64,000 nucleotides of DNA from JABSSA01 sp039984715 (GCA_039984715.1 JBDWUA010000016.1:434001-498000), one strand, 5' to 3'. Shown: positions 16,738 through 25,001, numbered from the stretch's first letter. Translations and numbers: made by a program. Notes: generated by a model not told the origin, from the letters alone.

Positions 16738-17399
16738 CTCGTGTTTTAAATGCAGAACGCAAAGAACCTGCGTCAGGTGAATTACGATCAATTGTTGTCT
16801 TCCTCCATGGGTACGGGGCCAATGGCGCGGATTTGCTGGGGTTGGCTGATCCGTTGGCAGAACATTTACCCGATACATTGTTTGTCGCCCCCGACGCACC
16901 GGAACAGATTCCGGGATATCCGGGAGGGTATCAATGGTTTCCAATCCCTTGGATTGACGGATCGTCAGAGGAAGAATCCGCACGTGGCATGGCATCGGCC
17001 AGCGATGATCTGAACGCGTTTTTGGATGCTTTGATGGTCGACGAGGATGTGTTGCCGGAACAGGTTGTCCTGTTTGGATTTTCGCAAGGCACTATGATGT
17101 CCTTGCACATCGCACCTCGGCGTGAAGACGCGGTTGCGGGTGTGGTCGGGTTTTCAGGGCGTTTGCTTCATCCAGAGCTGTTGGCCGACGAAGTACAAGT
17201 GCGTCCACCCATCTTGTTGGTGCATGGGGATCAGGATGAAGTTGTGCCCCCGCAATCATTGCCGCAAGCCGCCGAAGCGTTGCAAGAGGCCGGATGGCAG
17301 GATGTGTTTGCGCATGTCATGAAAGGCACGGCCCACGGCATCGCCCCGGACGGGCTGAGTGTTGCATTGGCGTTTATGCGGGACAAGCTGGGTCTTTAG
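16734..17399 (+). CDS. Alpha/beta-hydrolase, carboxylesterase/phospholipase family
   Basis: 221 residues from ATG 16734 (ATGA overlap with the glycosylase stop, so translation is coupled). An esterase of the YpfH / acyl-protein-thioesterase type: FLHGYGANGADLLGLADPLA near residues 23-40 (oxyanion hole HGYG), GFSQGTMMSLHIA near 118 (nucleophile Ser in GFSQG), Asp in HGDQDEVVP near 165 and His in GTAHGIAPDG near 205, completing the triad. No signal peptide, so cytoplasmic. Acts on carboxylic esters; natural substrate not inferable. Confidence 0.92.
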   Translation: MTRVLNAERKEPASGELRSIVVFLHGYGANGADLLGLADPLAEHLPDTLFVAPDAPEQIPGYPGGYQWFPIPWIDGSSEEESARGMASASDDLNAFLDALMVDEDVLPEQVVLFGFSQGTMMSLHIAPRREDAVAGVVGFSGRLLHPELLADEVQVRPPILLVHGDQDEVVPPQSLPQAAEALQEAGWQDVFAHVMKGTAHGIAPDGLSVALAFMRDKLGL

Positions 17400-17502
17400 T
17401 AAGATAGCCTGAATTTTTTTGTGCGTTTTGATCCGTTTGGATCATGACGCTGTTGATTGGATTGCCGGTCTTCTTCTGTCCTCATATTGGCAGGAGAAAT
17501 CT

Positions 17503-17763
17503 ATGAAACGTATTTTGAAGCGGGTTTTGGCAAGGTTTTTTAGCGCTTGTTTTGCACTGGCTGTGTTGTCTGCGTTGTTGGAGTTCAAACCAGCGGGATC
17601 AAAAGCAGTTGATCCACGGGTCATCCTTCAACATCACCTGGAAAGACTTGGAACTGGACAGAAGGTGCACCCTTTTGGGCGCGCGCTGGGGTCTTTCCAC
17701 GCCCGATTTTGTGTCTGGTCTTTGTGGGTATTTGCATCGCATGCTTGGGCAGAACCAAAGTAA
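17503..17763 (+). CDS. Small hypothetical protein
   Basis: 86 residues from ATG 17503, with a good Shine-Dalgarno (AGGAGAAA) 6 nt upstream. The N-terminus MKRILKRVLARFFSACFALA and onward is basic then hydrophobic (residues 12-28), fitting a membrane anchor or signal peptide. The rest shows no family and has an odd, Trp/Phe-rich tail. The +1 frame of the same stretch gives a comparably protein-like reading (DLELDRRCTLLGARWGLSTP), so the gene may carry a frameshift or only its first third may be meaningful. It lies between the esterase and the monooxygenase on the same strand. Real translation is supported mainly by the ribosome site. Confidence 0.45.
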   Translation: MKRILKRVLARFFSACFALAVLSALLEFKPAGSKAVDPRVILQHHLERLGTGQKVHPFGRALGSFHARFCVWSLWVFASHAWAEPK

Positions 17764-17785
17764 CAAAGCAAAGCGGAGCGTGAAT

Positions 17786-18085
17786 ATGCTGATTGTAACG
17801 GGTGTTTTCGATTTGGATGTAGACCATGTCGCACGTCTGAAGGACGCGGCCATCGTAATGGCGCAAGCGACGCGGGATGAGCCGGGGTGCCGTGCCTATG
17901 CGTTTTGGCAGGATATCGAAAATCCTGCGCGGTTCCGTGTGTATGAGGAATGGGATGATCGCGACAAATTGCAGGCGCATTTTGAAACGCCACATATGCA
18001 GGTTTGGCGCGATGCGTTGCAGGCGGGGGGCTTGTTAAGCCGTGACGTCGTGACTGTCGAAGGCGGAACAGTTCAATCACTGTGA
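17786..18085 (+). CDS. Antibiotic biosynthesis monooxygenase (ABM) domain protein
   Basis: 99 residues from ATG 17786 with GGAG 9 nt upstream. A dimeric alpha+beta-barrel (ABM / YgiN-type) fold: beta strand MLIVTGVFDLD, helix with KDAAIVMAQATRDEPGCRAY, then FWQDIENPARFRVYEEWDDR near residue 45 and HFETPHMQVWRDAL near 70. This order is diagnostic of the family (RExGCxxYxfxxd...fxxxExWxd...HxxtphfqxF). Members oxidise quinols or small aromatics without cofactor. Probably a cytosolic quinol monooxygenase; substrate unknown. A longer frame starting at 17552 is excluded because of its nonsense extension. Confidence 0.9.
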   Translation: MLIVTGVFDLDVDHVARLKDAAIVMAQATRDEPGCRAYAFWQDIENPARFRVYEEWDDRDKLQAHFETPHMQVWRDALQAGGLLSRDVVTVEGGTVQSL

Positions 18086-18276
18086 TCCAATGTGACGATT
18101 GGATTTCAAGGGATTTGAGCAGATGTTGCTATTGCGGCTTAGTGGGTGGGCGACATGTAGTGGTGAATTGGGTGCTTGCCTGTATTAATCCACGATATAT
18201 AGTCCAAGTATAAGACCGGGGCGGTACCCCCGCTCTGGTGCCATATGGCAGACAGGGTGAGGACGGAGTCGAAGGT

Positions 18277-18864
18277 TTGATTGACGGTGATTTCAGAACA
18301 GAATTTACGCGCTCTCCGGGGGCTCTTAAGCATCATCCGGCATTGGTGTTGAACGCGGATTATCGACCACTTAGCTATTACCCGCTTTCGTTGTGGCCAT
18401 GGCAAGAGGCGGTAAAAGCCGCTTGGTTGGAGCGTGTCGATATCGTGGCCGAATACGATGACGTGGTGCGCAGCCCATCAACGGTGATCCGAATTCCTTC
18501 GGTTGTTGTGTTGAAGGATTATGTAAAGCCACGTCGAAAAGTGGCTTTTACGCGATTCAACTTATTTCTGCGCGATGAGTTTTGTTGTCAGTATTGCGGA
18601 GCGCGCGGGGATTTGACTTTTGATCACGTGATTCCACGCGCTTCGGGTGGTGTGACCAGTTGGCAAAACGTTGTCGCGGCCTGTTCACCCTGCAATTTGC
18701 GCAAAGGGGCTAAGTCTTTGCATCGGTCTGGCTTGGCGTTGCGCAAGCCGCCCCGCCAGCCTGGGGCAGAAGAACTGCGGAACATGGGGCGTAAATTTCC
18801 ACCGAACTATCTGCACGATAGCTGGATGGACTTTTTATACTGGGATGCTGAGCTGCAAGCGTAA
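18277..18864 (+). CDS. HNH endonuclease family protein
   Basis: 195 residues from TTG 18277 (with GGAG about 9 nt upstream); a GTG at 18238 is also in frame, and no ATG precedes the conserved start. Roseobacter homologues begin close to DGDFRTEFTRSPGAL, which favours the TTG. The C-terminal half carries CQYCGARGDLTFDHVIPRA (about residues 103-121), then TSWQNVVAACSPCNLRKGAK: two CxxC zinc pairs and the DHVIP/N/H residues of the HNH nuclease. The N-terminal part (LVLNADYRPLSYYPLSLWPW) is the conserved helper segment of this widespread group. No phage genes nearby, so it is probably a housekeeping nuclease of unknown role. Confidence 0.88.
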   Translation: MIDGDFRTEFTRSPGALKHHPALVLNADYRPLSYYPLSLWPWQEAVKAAWLERVDIVAEYDDVVRSPSTVIRIPSVVVLKDYVKPRRKVAFTRFNLFLRDEFCCQYCGARGDLTFDHVIPRASGGVTSWQNVVAACSPCNLRKGAKSLHRSGLALRKPPRQPGAEELRNMGRKFPPNYLHDSWMDFLYWDAELQA

Positions 18865-18931
18865 TTGGGCCATGTGGGTGGCTCTGTTTGGCCGTTGGCC
18901 AAATGCGCCCACCCACCGACCCAAACGCGTT

Positions 18932-19714
18932 TTAGGCTGCGAGGTCGATCCAGACGGGCACGTGATCTGACGGCTTTTCCTCTGCGCGGACGTTTTTATC
19001 AATGCCGCAATCAGTCATCAGGTCGGCACAGTCAGGGCTGAGCAGGAAGTGATCGATACGGATTCCGTCGTCACGATTCCACGCGCCGGCCTGATAATCC
19101 CAAAAGCTGTAGAGTTCGGGTTGCGGGTGGCGTAGGCGGATCGCTTCGGACAGGCCAATGTTTTGAAGACGTCTAAATGCCGTGCGCGATTCGAGGCGAA
19201 ACAAGGCGTCCTCGCGCCAGGCTTCTGGACGTCGGGCATCTTCGGCCTGCGGGATGATGTTATAATCGCCGGCCATTAAAAAGGGCGTTTCCTCGGCCAT
19301 CAATTCCTTTGCCCGTTTTTCAAGACGCGCCATCCATTTTAGTTTGTAGTCGTATTTCGGGCCCGGAGCCGGGTTCCCATTGGGTAGGTATAGTCCGCAG
19401 AGCCGTACAGCAGTTGTATCACCGATAACCGTTGCTTCGATGTATCGTGCATGATCATCGCTGTCATCGCCGGGCAATCCGCGGGTGACATCTTCGAGGG
19501 GAAACTTGGACAGGATCGCGACGCCGTTGAAGCTTTTTTGTCCGTGGGTTTCGACGTTGTATCCGCGGTCTTCGAAGACGTCGCGTGGGAACCCTTCATC
19601 AACGGATTTGATTTCCTGTGCCAGCACAATGTCGGGATTGGCTTCGTCCAACCATCTTGGAAATGCGTCAATGCGGGCTTTGATCCCATTAATATTAAAA
19701 GTCGCAATTTTCAT
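18932..19714 (-). CDS. xth: Exodeoxyribonuclease III / AP endonuclease
   Basis: Mg2+-dependent exonuclease and AP endonuclease for base-excision repair. 260 residues, normal length. Motifs in order: MKIATFNINGIKAR (1-14, catalytic Asn), LAQEIKS near 31 (catalytic Glu), LCGLYLPNG near 105 (catalytic Tyr), AGDYNIIP near 147 (Asp and Asn), SFWDYQAGAWNRDDGIRIDH near 208, and SDHVPVW near 250 (catalytic Asp-His). Divergent from the FSSCS repeat gene across an AT-rich 347-bp region, and convergent with the HNH gene. It thus neighbours alkA a few kb away, but not in an operon. Confidence 0.97.
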   Translation of the reverse strand: MKIATFNINGIKARIDAFPRWLDEANPDIVLAQEIKSVDEGFPRDVFEDRGYNVETHGQKSFNGVAILSKFPLEDVTRGLPGDDSDDHARYIEATVIGDTTAVRLCGLYLPNGNPAPGPKYDYKLKWMARLEKRAKELMAEETPFLMAGDYNIIPQAEDARRPEAWREDALFRLESRTAFRRLQNIGLSEAIRLRHPQPELYSFWDYQAGAWNRDDGIRIDHFLLSPDCADLMTDCGIDKNVRAEEKPSDHVPVWIDLAA

Positions 19715-19784
19715 AATGCCCTCGAGGTCAGTTAGTCACTTTGCCAGTTTCAGCCAATTACTGCCGATCCGCAACCCATTCCCT

Positions 19785-19962
19785 TGTGGATAAATTAACT
19801 TATTGTTAATATTCGATTCTACCCAATTTTACGCTCACTTTTTATGGGGACCCTTAAAAAGTGAGTAAAAACAGGGCTGTGGACAAGTTTTTTTGCCCTC
19901 AGTTTTTCCTAAATTATTTGGTGGTATTTCCAGTATTTCTTTCGACTAACTAATGTGGATAA
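19785..19962. promoter_or_regulatory. AT-rich region with three DnaA-box-like sites and a hairpin
   Basis: The 347-bp divergent region between xth and the FSSCS repeat gene holds TGTGGATAA at 19785-19793 and 19954-19962 (exact reverse complements of TTATCCACA), and a one-mismatch copy TGTGGACAA at 19878-19886, all in the same orientation. An 11-bp perfect inverted repeat, CTCACTTTTTA (19834-19844) and TAAAAAGTGAG (19855-19865), with a G/C-rich 10-nt loop, lies between the first two. The context does not look like a classical oriC. It may be a DnaA-responsive promoter or a titration site, or chance in AT-rich DNA. Confidence 0.4.
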
Positions 19963-20061
19963 CTCCACTATTTTGATCCCAAATTAATAAAAACGTTTGG
20001 ACAGCTCTCCTTTGACGTGCATGCCTAATTGCATCGCAACTCTAAGAGGAGGCATCCGAAA

Positions 20062-20553
20062 GTGACTGCCATTCAGAAAATTGAAACCAATGTTACCGAA
20101 ACAATAACAACTGATCTTCATGATGGATTAGGTGTTGAAATGTTCTCATCGTGTAGCGGACCAAATGAACTTGATACGTTGCTTGGTGACGCAACGGCGA
20201 TGTTTTCGTCATGTTCGACACCGAGGATGATTGATGGGCAGGAAACAGGATTGTTTTCTTCGTGCTCAATGCCAACTGCGCATGACATTCAATCTGGTGA
20301 TGCTGTTGAACTTTTTTCGTCCTGTTCTGGTCCAATCATGAGCGCCGGTGAAGAAACTGGGTTGGTTTCATCCTGCTCCGTTCCGACATCTGCGTCACAT
20401 GACGCTGGCGATGCGGTCGAGATGTTTTCGTCCTGTTCCACGCCCGTCCTTCAATCTGGCGAAGGTGTGCAAATGTTTTCGTCTTGCTCGGAGCCGATGA
20501 CGTCGGACCTTGATACGGGAAATAGAACAGAAATGTTTTCATCCTGCTCATAA
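20062..20553 (+). CDS. Protein with eight FSSCS-type repeats, possible RiPP-precursor-like
   Basis: 163 residues from GTG 20062, chosen because AGGAGG lies 9 nt upstream; a TTG at 20029 is also in frame. After an acidic 26-residue head with no signal peptide, the motif [ML][FV]SSCS occurs eight times, nearly always followed by xP. It holds all eight cysteines, at residues 31, 51, 68, 88, 105, 125, 142 and 162. Spacing alternates exactly 20,17,20,17,20,17,20, and the protein ends at the eighth motif. Even copies follow G[DN]-x3 (GDATA, GDAVE, GNRTE); odd copies 3, 5 and 7 follow G[QE] (GQETG, GEGVQ). The serine codons differ between copies, so the protein sequence is under selection. Possible roles are a multi-core modified-peptide precursor, a metal-thiolate protein, or a repetitive structural protein. 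I know no named family. Confidence 0.9.
   Translation: MTAIQKIETNVTETITTDLHDGLGVEMFSSCSGPNELDTLLGDATAMFSSCSTPRMIDGQETGLFSSCSMPTAHDIQSGDAVELFSSCSGPIMSAGEETGLVSSCSVPTSASHDAGDAVEMFSSCSTPVLQSGEGVQMFSSCSEPMTSDLDTGNRTEMFSSCS
20140..20550 (+). repeat. Four 111-bp (37-aa) dimeric repeat units coding FSSCS motifs
   Basis: Within the gene at 20062, motif pairs repeat with a 37-residue (111-bp) super-period made of a 20-residue and a 17-residue step. Conservation is at the amino acid level, with strong synonymous drift, so this is an old duplication kept by selection rather than a recent slippage array. Confidence 0.85.
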
Positions 20554-20587
20554 AGCAGACGCGGAACGCAAAGAAGAAAGTATCAAA

Positions 20588-21652
20588 ATGACGAATGTAA
20601 TCTCACTGAGCGTTCCGCATCGACGCCAAAGTTTTGGCGAACGGGCTGGTCCTATGTCAGCCATTTTCGCCCAAAAACGCCGCATGTCTGAGGATGTGTT
20701 TTGGTTGAAAGAAAACGCTGAGTTCCTGAACATTGTTGAATGTACGGGGACTGGCATTCCAGCAGATGCGTTGGAAAACTGGTCACCATTCTATGAAGAA
20801 CTGAGCCGACGCCTGAGTTTCTTTCCTCAATATTATCGGTTCTTGTTGTCGATAGCATTGGATTTAGAAGACCTTGGGATGGCAGGGAATGCAGCTGAAA
20901 CTGCGTGCAGATGGGCGGAGCGTAAAGGCCTTGCCGAAGCAGAATTAAGCGACTTGCAACGCGGAGAAGCCCGTCGATTGCTTGCCCGGCGCGGGGCAAA
21001 TACGCGGGCTGCAGATTCCGGGTTAGATGACAGATTGCGCGCCTTTGTGTCTCGGGCGGGGACGTTTTCCCTGCCAAACAAAAAGGCAGCATATGAATTG
21101 ACGCATATTGTGTTTTACCTCTCTGAATATGGGCGCCGTGACCCCCAATTGCCTGAAGAGGCGATGATCAGTTTGGAATATGCAGGCGTTTTGGCCATGC
21201 TTGAACAAAACATGGATTTGTTGGCCGAAGTTTGCATAGCACTGCGTTATGCGGGAAAAACCCCTAGTCTGACATGGGAAAGCCGTGTCATTCGGGGCCT
21301 GCGATATTTTGATGTCGACAGTGATGAGACTGGGTCAGTAGCCGATGATTATCACGAATATCTTGTATCGTCATGGTCCGCATCTGTTTCGGGAGATCGC
21401 GGAATGTCGTCGGGGCTGGTTGGCGAACGTACCACATTCCGGCGGAGCCAAGCGTTTCTAGCAGCACCTTTACGAAACTTGTCATCAGCGCTTTATGATT
21501 TGGATCAGGCACGGTCGGGCGACTGGAATTGTATGCGGCCTTGGGTGTTTGATCTCATGGATGATGAACAACAAGCCGTGTTAGCCGAAGCTGAATCATC
21601 AAGCCCACATTTTGAGAGCTTTTTTGAAGGATTCGCGCGCGCTCATGCCTGA
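20588..21652 (+). CDS. Unrecognised 354-aa protein downstream of the FSSCS gene
   Basis: Start ATG 20588 (MTNVISLSVPHRRQ), 34 bp after the FSSCS gene stop and so probably co-transcribed. A frame extension to 20510 overlaps that gene and is not needed. Predominantly helical and soluble, no signal peptide or transmembrane segment. Distinctive segments are SEDVFWLKENAEFLNIVECT near residue 34, RLSFFPQYYRFLLSIALDLE near 75, and NKKAAYELTHIVFYLSEYGR near 170, followed by DPQLPEEA. Four cysteines are dispersed. I cannot assign a fold or catalytic residues; it resembles no rSAM, MNIO, YcaO or dehydratase by motif. Its tight pairing suggests it acts on or with the repeat protein. Confidence 0.85.
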   Translation: MTNVISLSVPHRRQSFGERAGPMSAIFAQKRRMSEDVFWLKENAEFLNIVECTGTGIPADALENWSPFYEELSRRLSFFPQYYRFLLSIALDLEDLGMAGNAAETACRWAERKGLAEAELSDLQRGEARRLLARRGANTRAADSGLDDRLRAFVSRAGTFSLPNKKAAYELTHIVFYLSEYGRRDPQLPEEAMISLEYAGVLAMLEQNMDLLAEVCIALRYAGKTPSLTWESRVIRGLRYFDVDSDETGSVADDYHEYLVSSWSASVSGDRGMSSGLVGERTTFRRSQAFLAAPLRNLSSALYDLDQARSGDWNCMRPWVFDLMDDEQQAVLAEAESSSPHFESFFEGFARAHA

Positions 21653-21664
21653 GCCGCGCGGTCC

Positions 21665-21988
21665 TTACATGGAAAATGATGTGCCACAGCCGCATGATGA
21701 TGTTGCATTCGGGTTCTCGATGACAAACCGTGCGCCAATCAATTCTTCGGTAAAATCGATGACGGCATTGCTGAGAAACGGCAAGCTGACGGGATCAACC
21801 AACACTTTTTCTCCGCTGCCTTCGAAAACCAGATCGTCGGTTTTGGGTGTATCTAGGGTGATTTCATATTGAAATCCCGAGCATCCGCCGCCTTCGACTG
21901 CGACGCGTAAAGCTTGGCCTTGTGCGGCTGCGCCGATTTCGTTTAGGCGGGAAAAAGCGCGTTTTGTAACTGTTGGAGGCAATTGCAT
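21665..21988 (-). CDS. erpA: A-type iron-sulfur carrier (ErpA/HesB/IscA family)
   Basis: 107 residues, cytoplasmic Fe-S cluster carrier delivering clusters to apo-enzymes such as LipA. The three conserved cysteines are visible: GGGCSGFQY near residue 36, and SSCGCGTSF near 99-101. The fold signature LRVAVEGGGCSGFQYEITLD is typical. Length is standard for ErpA. The symbol is by similarity: an IscA label cannot be excluded, since no isc operon is in view. Convergent with the FSSCS partner gene and divergent from dgt. Confidence 0.93.
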   Translation of the reverse strand: MQLPPTVTKRAFSRLNEIGAAAQGQALRVAVEGGGCSGFQYEITLDTPKTDDLVFEGSGEKVLVDPVSLPFLSNAVIDFTEELIGARFVIENPNATSSCGCGTSFSM

Positions 21989-22061
21989 ACTGAGACTCGG
22001 TTTCCATCTGTGTTCTTGTCAAATATACGCAGGCTCAAAGCCTCCGACAAGGAGAGGGCAG

Positions 22062-23207
22062 ATGCCGGCATCATATGCTTCGGACCCAGAACGCGCCAAG
22101 GGACGGCGTGTCGGAGAAGAAGAAAGCAATTTTCGGTCGTGTTTTCAACGGGATCGGGATAGAATTATCCACTCGTCAGCTTTTCGACGACTGAAACACA
22201 AGACGCAAGTTTTTGTCGAACATGAGGGCGATTATTTCCGCACGCGCCTGACACACTCGATCGAAGTGGCGCAAGTGGCCCGCACGATATCAGGCGCGTT
22301 GGATCTGAATACCGAGCTGACAGAAGCCGTCGCGTTGGCGCATGATTTGGGTCATCCGCCGTTTGGTCATACGGGCGAAGATGCTTTGGCAGACCTGATG
22401 GCGCCCTATGGCGGGTTCGATCATAACGCGCAGGCGATCAAGATCGTGACCAAACTGGAACGTCATTACGCGGAATTTGATGGTTTGAACCTGACGTGGG
22501 AATGCCTTGAAGGTATTGCAAAACACAATGGTCCAGTCGTCGGTGCGTTGCCTTTTGCATTGGCCGAATACAACGACCAACACGATTTGCAGCTTGAGAC
22601 GCACGCAGCAACCGAAGCGCAGGTTGCTGCGTTGGCGGATGACATAGCCTATAACAATCACGATTTGCATGATGGCCTGCGCGCGGGGTTGTTTACGGAA
22701 CAATCCATCGCGCAATTGCCGATTGTGGGCGACGCATATGCAGAAGTGGATTCCAAATACCCGGACCTTGACCCCAAGCGCCGCACCCACGAAGCGTTGC
22801 GACGTGTGTTTGGGGTTATGGTGTTGGATGTGATAGAAACATCTCGAACCTTGATCCAAGCATCGGGGGCGGAAACGGTCGAAGACATCCGCGCCTATGG
22901 CAGCCCGGTCGTGCGGTTTTCAGATAGGCTTTGGGCGGACCTTCAGGACATACGTGCCTTTTTGTTCACCAATATGTATCGCGCACCGTCTGTCATGACA
23001 AAACGCGAAGAAGTCTCTGCCGTCGTCAATGCTCTGTTTCCGCTTTATCTGTCTCGACCACATCTTTTACCGGGGGGCTGGCAATTGGCCGTTCAGGCGA
23101 CGGATGGGTCGCGGACTGCATTGGCACGTGTAGTGGCCGATTATATTGCCGGAATGACGGATCGATTTGCCTTGCAGGAACACGCCCGACTGATGTCAGA
23201 GGATTGA
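22062..23207 (+). CDS. dgt: Deoxyguanosinetriphosphate triphosphohydrolase-like protein
   Basis: Hydrolyses dNTPs to deoxynucleoside and triphosphate, controlling dNTP pools. 381 residues. HD-domain metal ligands: RTRLTHSIEVAQVART near residue 68 (H), HDLGHPPFGHTGEDAL near 94 (HD and the following H), and a distal Asp in LADDIAYNNHDLHDGL near 193. HSSAFRRLKHKTQVF near 40 is the nucleotide-binding signature. Length fits the short, inhibitory-type bacterial dNTPase (dGTPase type 2). It precedes argS by 51 bp and may be co-transcribed with it. It pairs functionally with nrdJ and dcd in dNTP metabolism. Confidence 0.95.
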   Translation: MPASYASDPERAKGRRVGEEESNFRSCFQRDRDRIIHSSAFRRLKHKTQVFVEHEGDYFRTRLTHSIEVAQVARTISGALDLNTELTEAVALAHDLGHPPFGHTGEDALADLMAPYGGFDHNAQAIKIVTKLERHYAEFDGLNLTWECLEGIAKHNGPVVGALPFALAEYNDQHDLQLETHAATEAQVAALADDIAYNNHDLHDGLRAGLFTEQSIAQLPIVGDAYAEVDSKYPDLDPKRRTHEALRRVFGVMVLDVIETSRTLIQASGAETVEDIRAYGSPVVRFSDRLWADLQDIRAFLFTNMYRAPSVMTKREEVSAVVNALFPLYLSRPHLLPGGWQLAVQATDGSRTALARVVADYIAGMTDRFALQEHARLMSED

Positions 23208-23258
23208 CGCGGCAAGGGGACGTGTTACACCGCGCCAATTCTTACCCACGAGAAACGT

Positions 23259-25001
23259 ATGAACATTTTTGCTGAAATCCGCGCCGTTGTGCTTTGTGAA
23301 CTTGAGGCTTTGGTCGCCGAAGGGACGCTGCCTGAGGGGTTGAACTTTGACAACGTGACGGTCGAACCGCCACGCGATGCGGCACATGGCGACATGGCAA
23401 CAAATGCTGCGATGGTTTTGGCCAAACCTGCCAAGGCCAAACCGCGTGACATTGCGGATGCATTGGCGGCACGCCTTTGCAACGATGATCGCATCGTTCA
23501 GGCCGATGTGGCGGGCCCTGGGTTTTTGAACATGCGTTTGGCACCCGTGGTTTGGCAAAATGTTGTGGCGGCCGTTCTTGAGGCCGGAAACGGGTTTGGT
23601 CGCTCTGACATAGGGCAGGGCAAGCGCGTGAACGTGGAATACGTATCGGCAAACCCGACGGGCCCCTTGCATGTTGGGCACACGCGCGGCGCTGTATTTG
23701 GGGATGCCTTGGCCAGTTTGCTGGCGTTTGGCGGATATGAAGTCACCCGTGAATATTACATCAACGATGGCGGGGCGCAGGTCGATGTGCTCGCGCGGTC
23801 TGTGTATCTGCGGTATCTTGAGGCGCATGGCCAAGAGGTTGCCTTCGAAGATGGCACATATCCCGGAGATTACCTGATTCCGGTCGGGCAAGCGTTGAAA
23901 GACAAAGTCGGCGACGCATTCGTGGACAAGGGCGAACAATTCTGGCTGTCGGAAATTCGCGAATACGCAACCGAAGCCATGATGGATCTAATCCGCGACG
24001 ACCTTTCTGTCTTGGGCATCAAGATGGATGTCTTTTATTCAGAAAAATCACTGTACGGCACGGGCCGGATCGAAGCGGCAATCAATGATCTAAAGGGCAA
24101 AGGCCTGATTTACGAAGGTGTCCTTGAGCCGCCTAAAGGTAAGAAACCAGAAGATTGGGAACCCCGCGAACAAACCTTGTTCAAGTCGACCGAACATGGT
24201 GATGACGTTGACCGCCCTGTGATGAAATCGGACGGAAGCTGGACATATTTCGCGCCAGACATCGCGTATCATTACGACAAGGTATCACGTGGATATGACG
24301 CGTTGATCGACATCTTTGGTGCCGATCACGGTGGTTATGTCAAACGGATGAAGGCGGCTGTGTCCGCGTTGTCCGACGGACAGACGCCCCTTGATATCAA
24401 GCTGACCCAATTGGTGAAGCTGTTCAAAAACGGCGAACCGTTCAAAATGTCCAAGCGGGCAGGTACCTTTGTGACATTGCGCGACGTTGTGGACCAAGTG
24501 GGTCCGGGCGTCACACGGTTTCACATGCTGACCCGTAAAAACGACGCGCCGCTGGATTTTGATTTCGACAAGGTGCTTGAGCAATCTCGCGACAATCCAG
24601 TGTTTTACGTCCAATACGCCCATGCGCGTGTCACTTCCGTTTTGCGCAAAGCCGCCGAAGCGGGTGTAGATGTGGCAGATGCAGATTTGACCGCAGCCGA
24701 TTTGACGCAATTGGCGCATGAAGCGGAACAGGGGCTGGCCGCAAAGCTGGCAGAATGGCCGCGACTGGTTGAAACGGCCGCACGGGCGAACGAACCGCAC
24801 CGCGTTGCATTCTATCTTTACGAACTGGCAGGCGTCTTTCACAGCCTCTGGAATCTGGGGAATGCACATCCTGAATTGCGCTTTGTTCAAGAGGATGCAA
24901 ACGCCTCTCAGGCAAAAATTGCGCTCGCACGTGCTACAATGCTTGTTATTCAGGCAGGTCTTGGTATTCTAGGGGTGAAACCCGAGGATGAGCTGCGTTA
25001 A
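23259..25001 (+). CDS. argS: Arginine--tRNA ligase
   Basis: Class Ia synthetase charging tRNA-Arg. 580 residues. Begins MNIFAEIRAVVLCELEAL and carries the HIGH-type motif NPTGPLHVGHTRGAV near residue 134, the substrate Asp/Tyr region (VEYVSANPTG before it), and KMSKRAGTF near 397 (KMSKS-like). The DALR anticodon-binding domain fills the C-terminal part, with YAHARVTSVLRKAAE near 455. The following gene, a SPOR protein, starts 73 bp downstream and leads into the nagZ-scpAB cluster. Confidence 0.98.
   Translation: MNIFAEIRAVVLCELEALVAEGTLPEGLNFDNVTVEPPRDAAHGDMATNAAMVLAKPAKAKPRDIADALAARLCNDDRIVQADVAGPGFLNMRLAPVVWQNVVAAVLEAGNGFGRSDIGQGKRVNVEYVSANPTGPLHVGHTRGAVFGDALASLLAFGGYEVTREYYINDGGAQVDVLARSVYLRYLEAHGQEVAFEDGTYPGDYLIPVGQALKDKVGDAFVDKGEQFWLSEIREYATEAMMDLIRDDLSVLGIKMDVFYSEKSLYGTGRIEAAINDLKGKGLIYEGVLEPPKGKKPEDWEPREQTLFKSTEHGDDVDRPVMKSDGSWTYFAPDIAYHYDKVSRGYDALIDIFGADHGGYVKRMKAAVSALSDGQTPLDIKLTQLVKLFKNGEPFKMSKRAGTFVTLRDVVDQVGPGVTRFHMLTRKNDAPLDFDFDKVLEQSRDNPVFYVQYAHARVTSVLRKAAEAGVDVADADLTAADLTQLAHEAEQGLAAKLAEWPRLVETAARANEPHRVAFYLYELAGVFHSLWNLGNAHPELRFVQEDANASQAKIALARATMLVIQAGLGILGVKPEDELR

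Noticed and set aside
19785..19962. Chromosomal replication origin
   Set aside because: Only three DnaA-like boxes and none of the usual alphaproteobacterial oriC neighbours (hemE, parAB, gidAB); recorded as a regulatory candidate instead.
20140..20550. CRISPR-like regular repeats
   Set aside because: The repeats differ in nucleotide sequence, code for protein in frame and have no spacers or cas genes.
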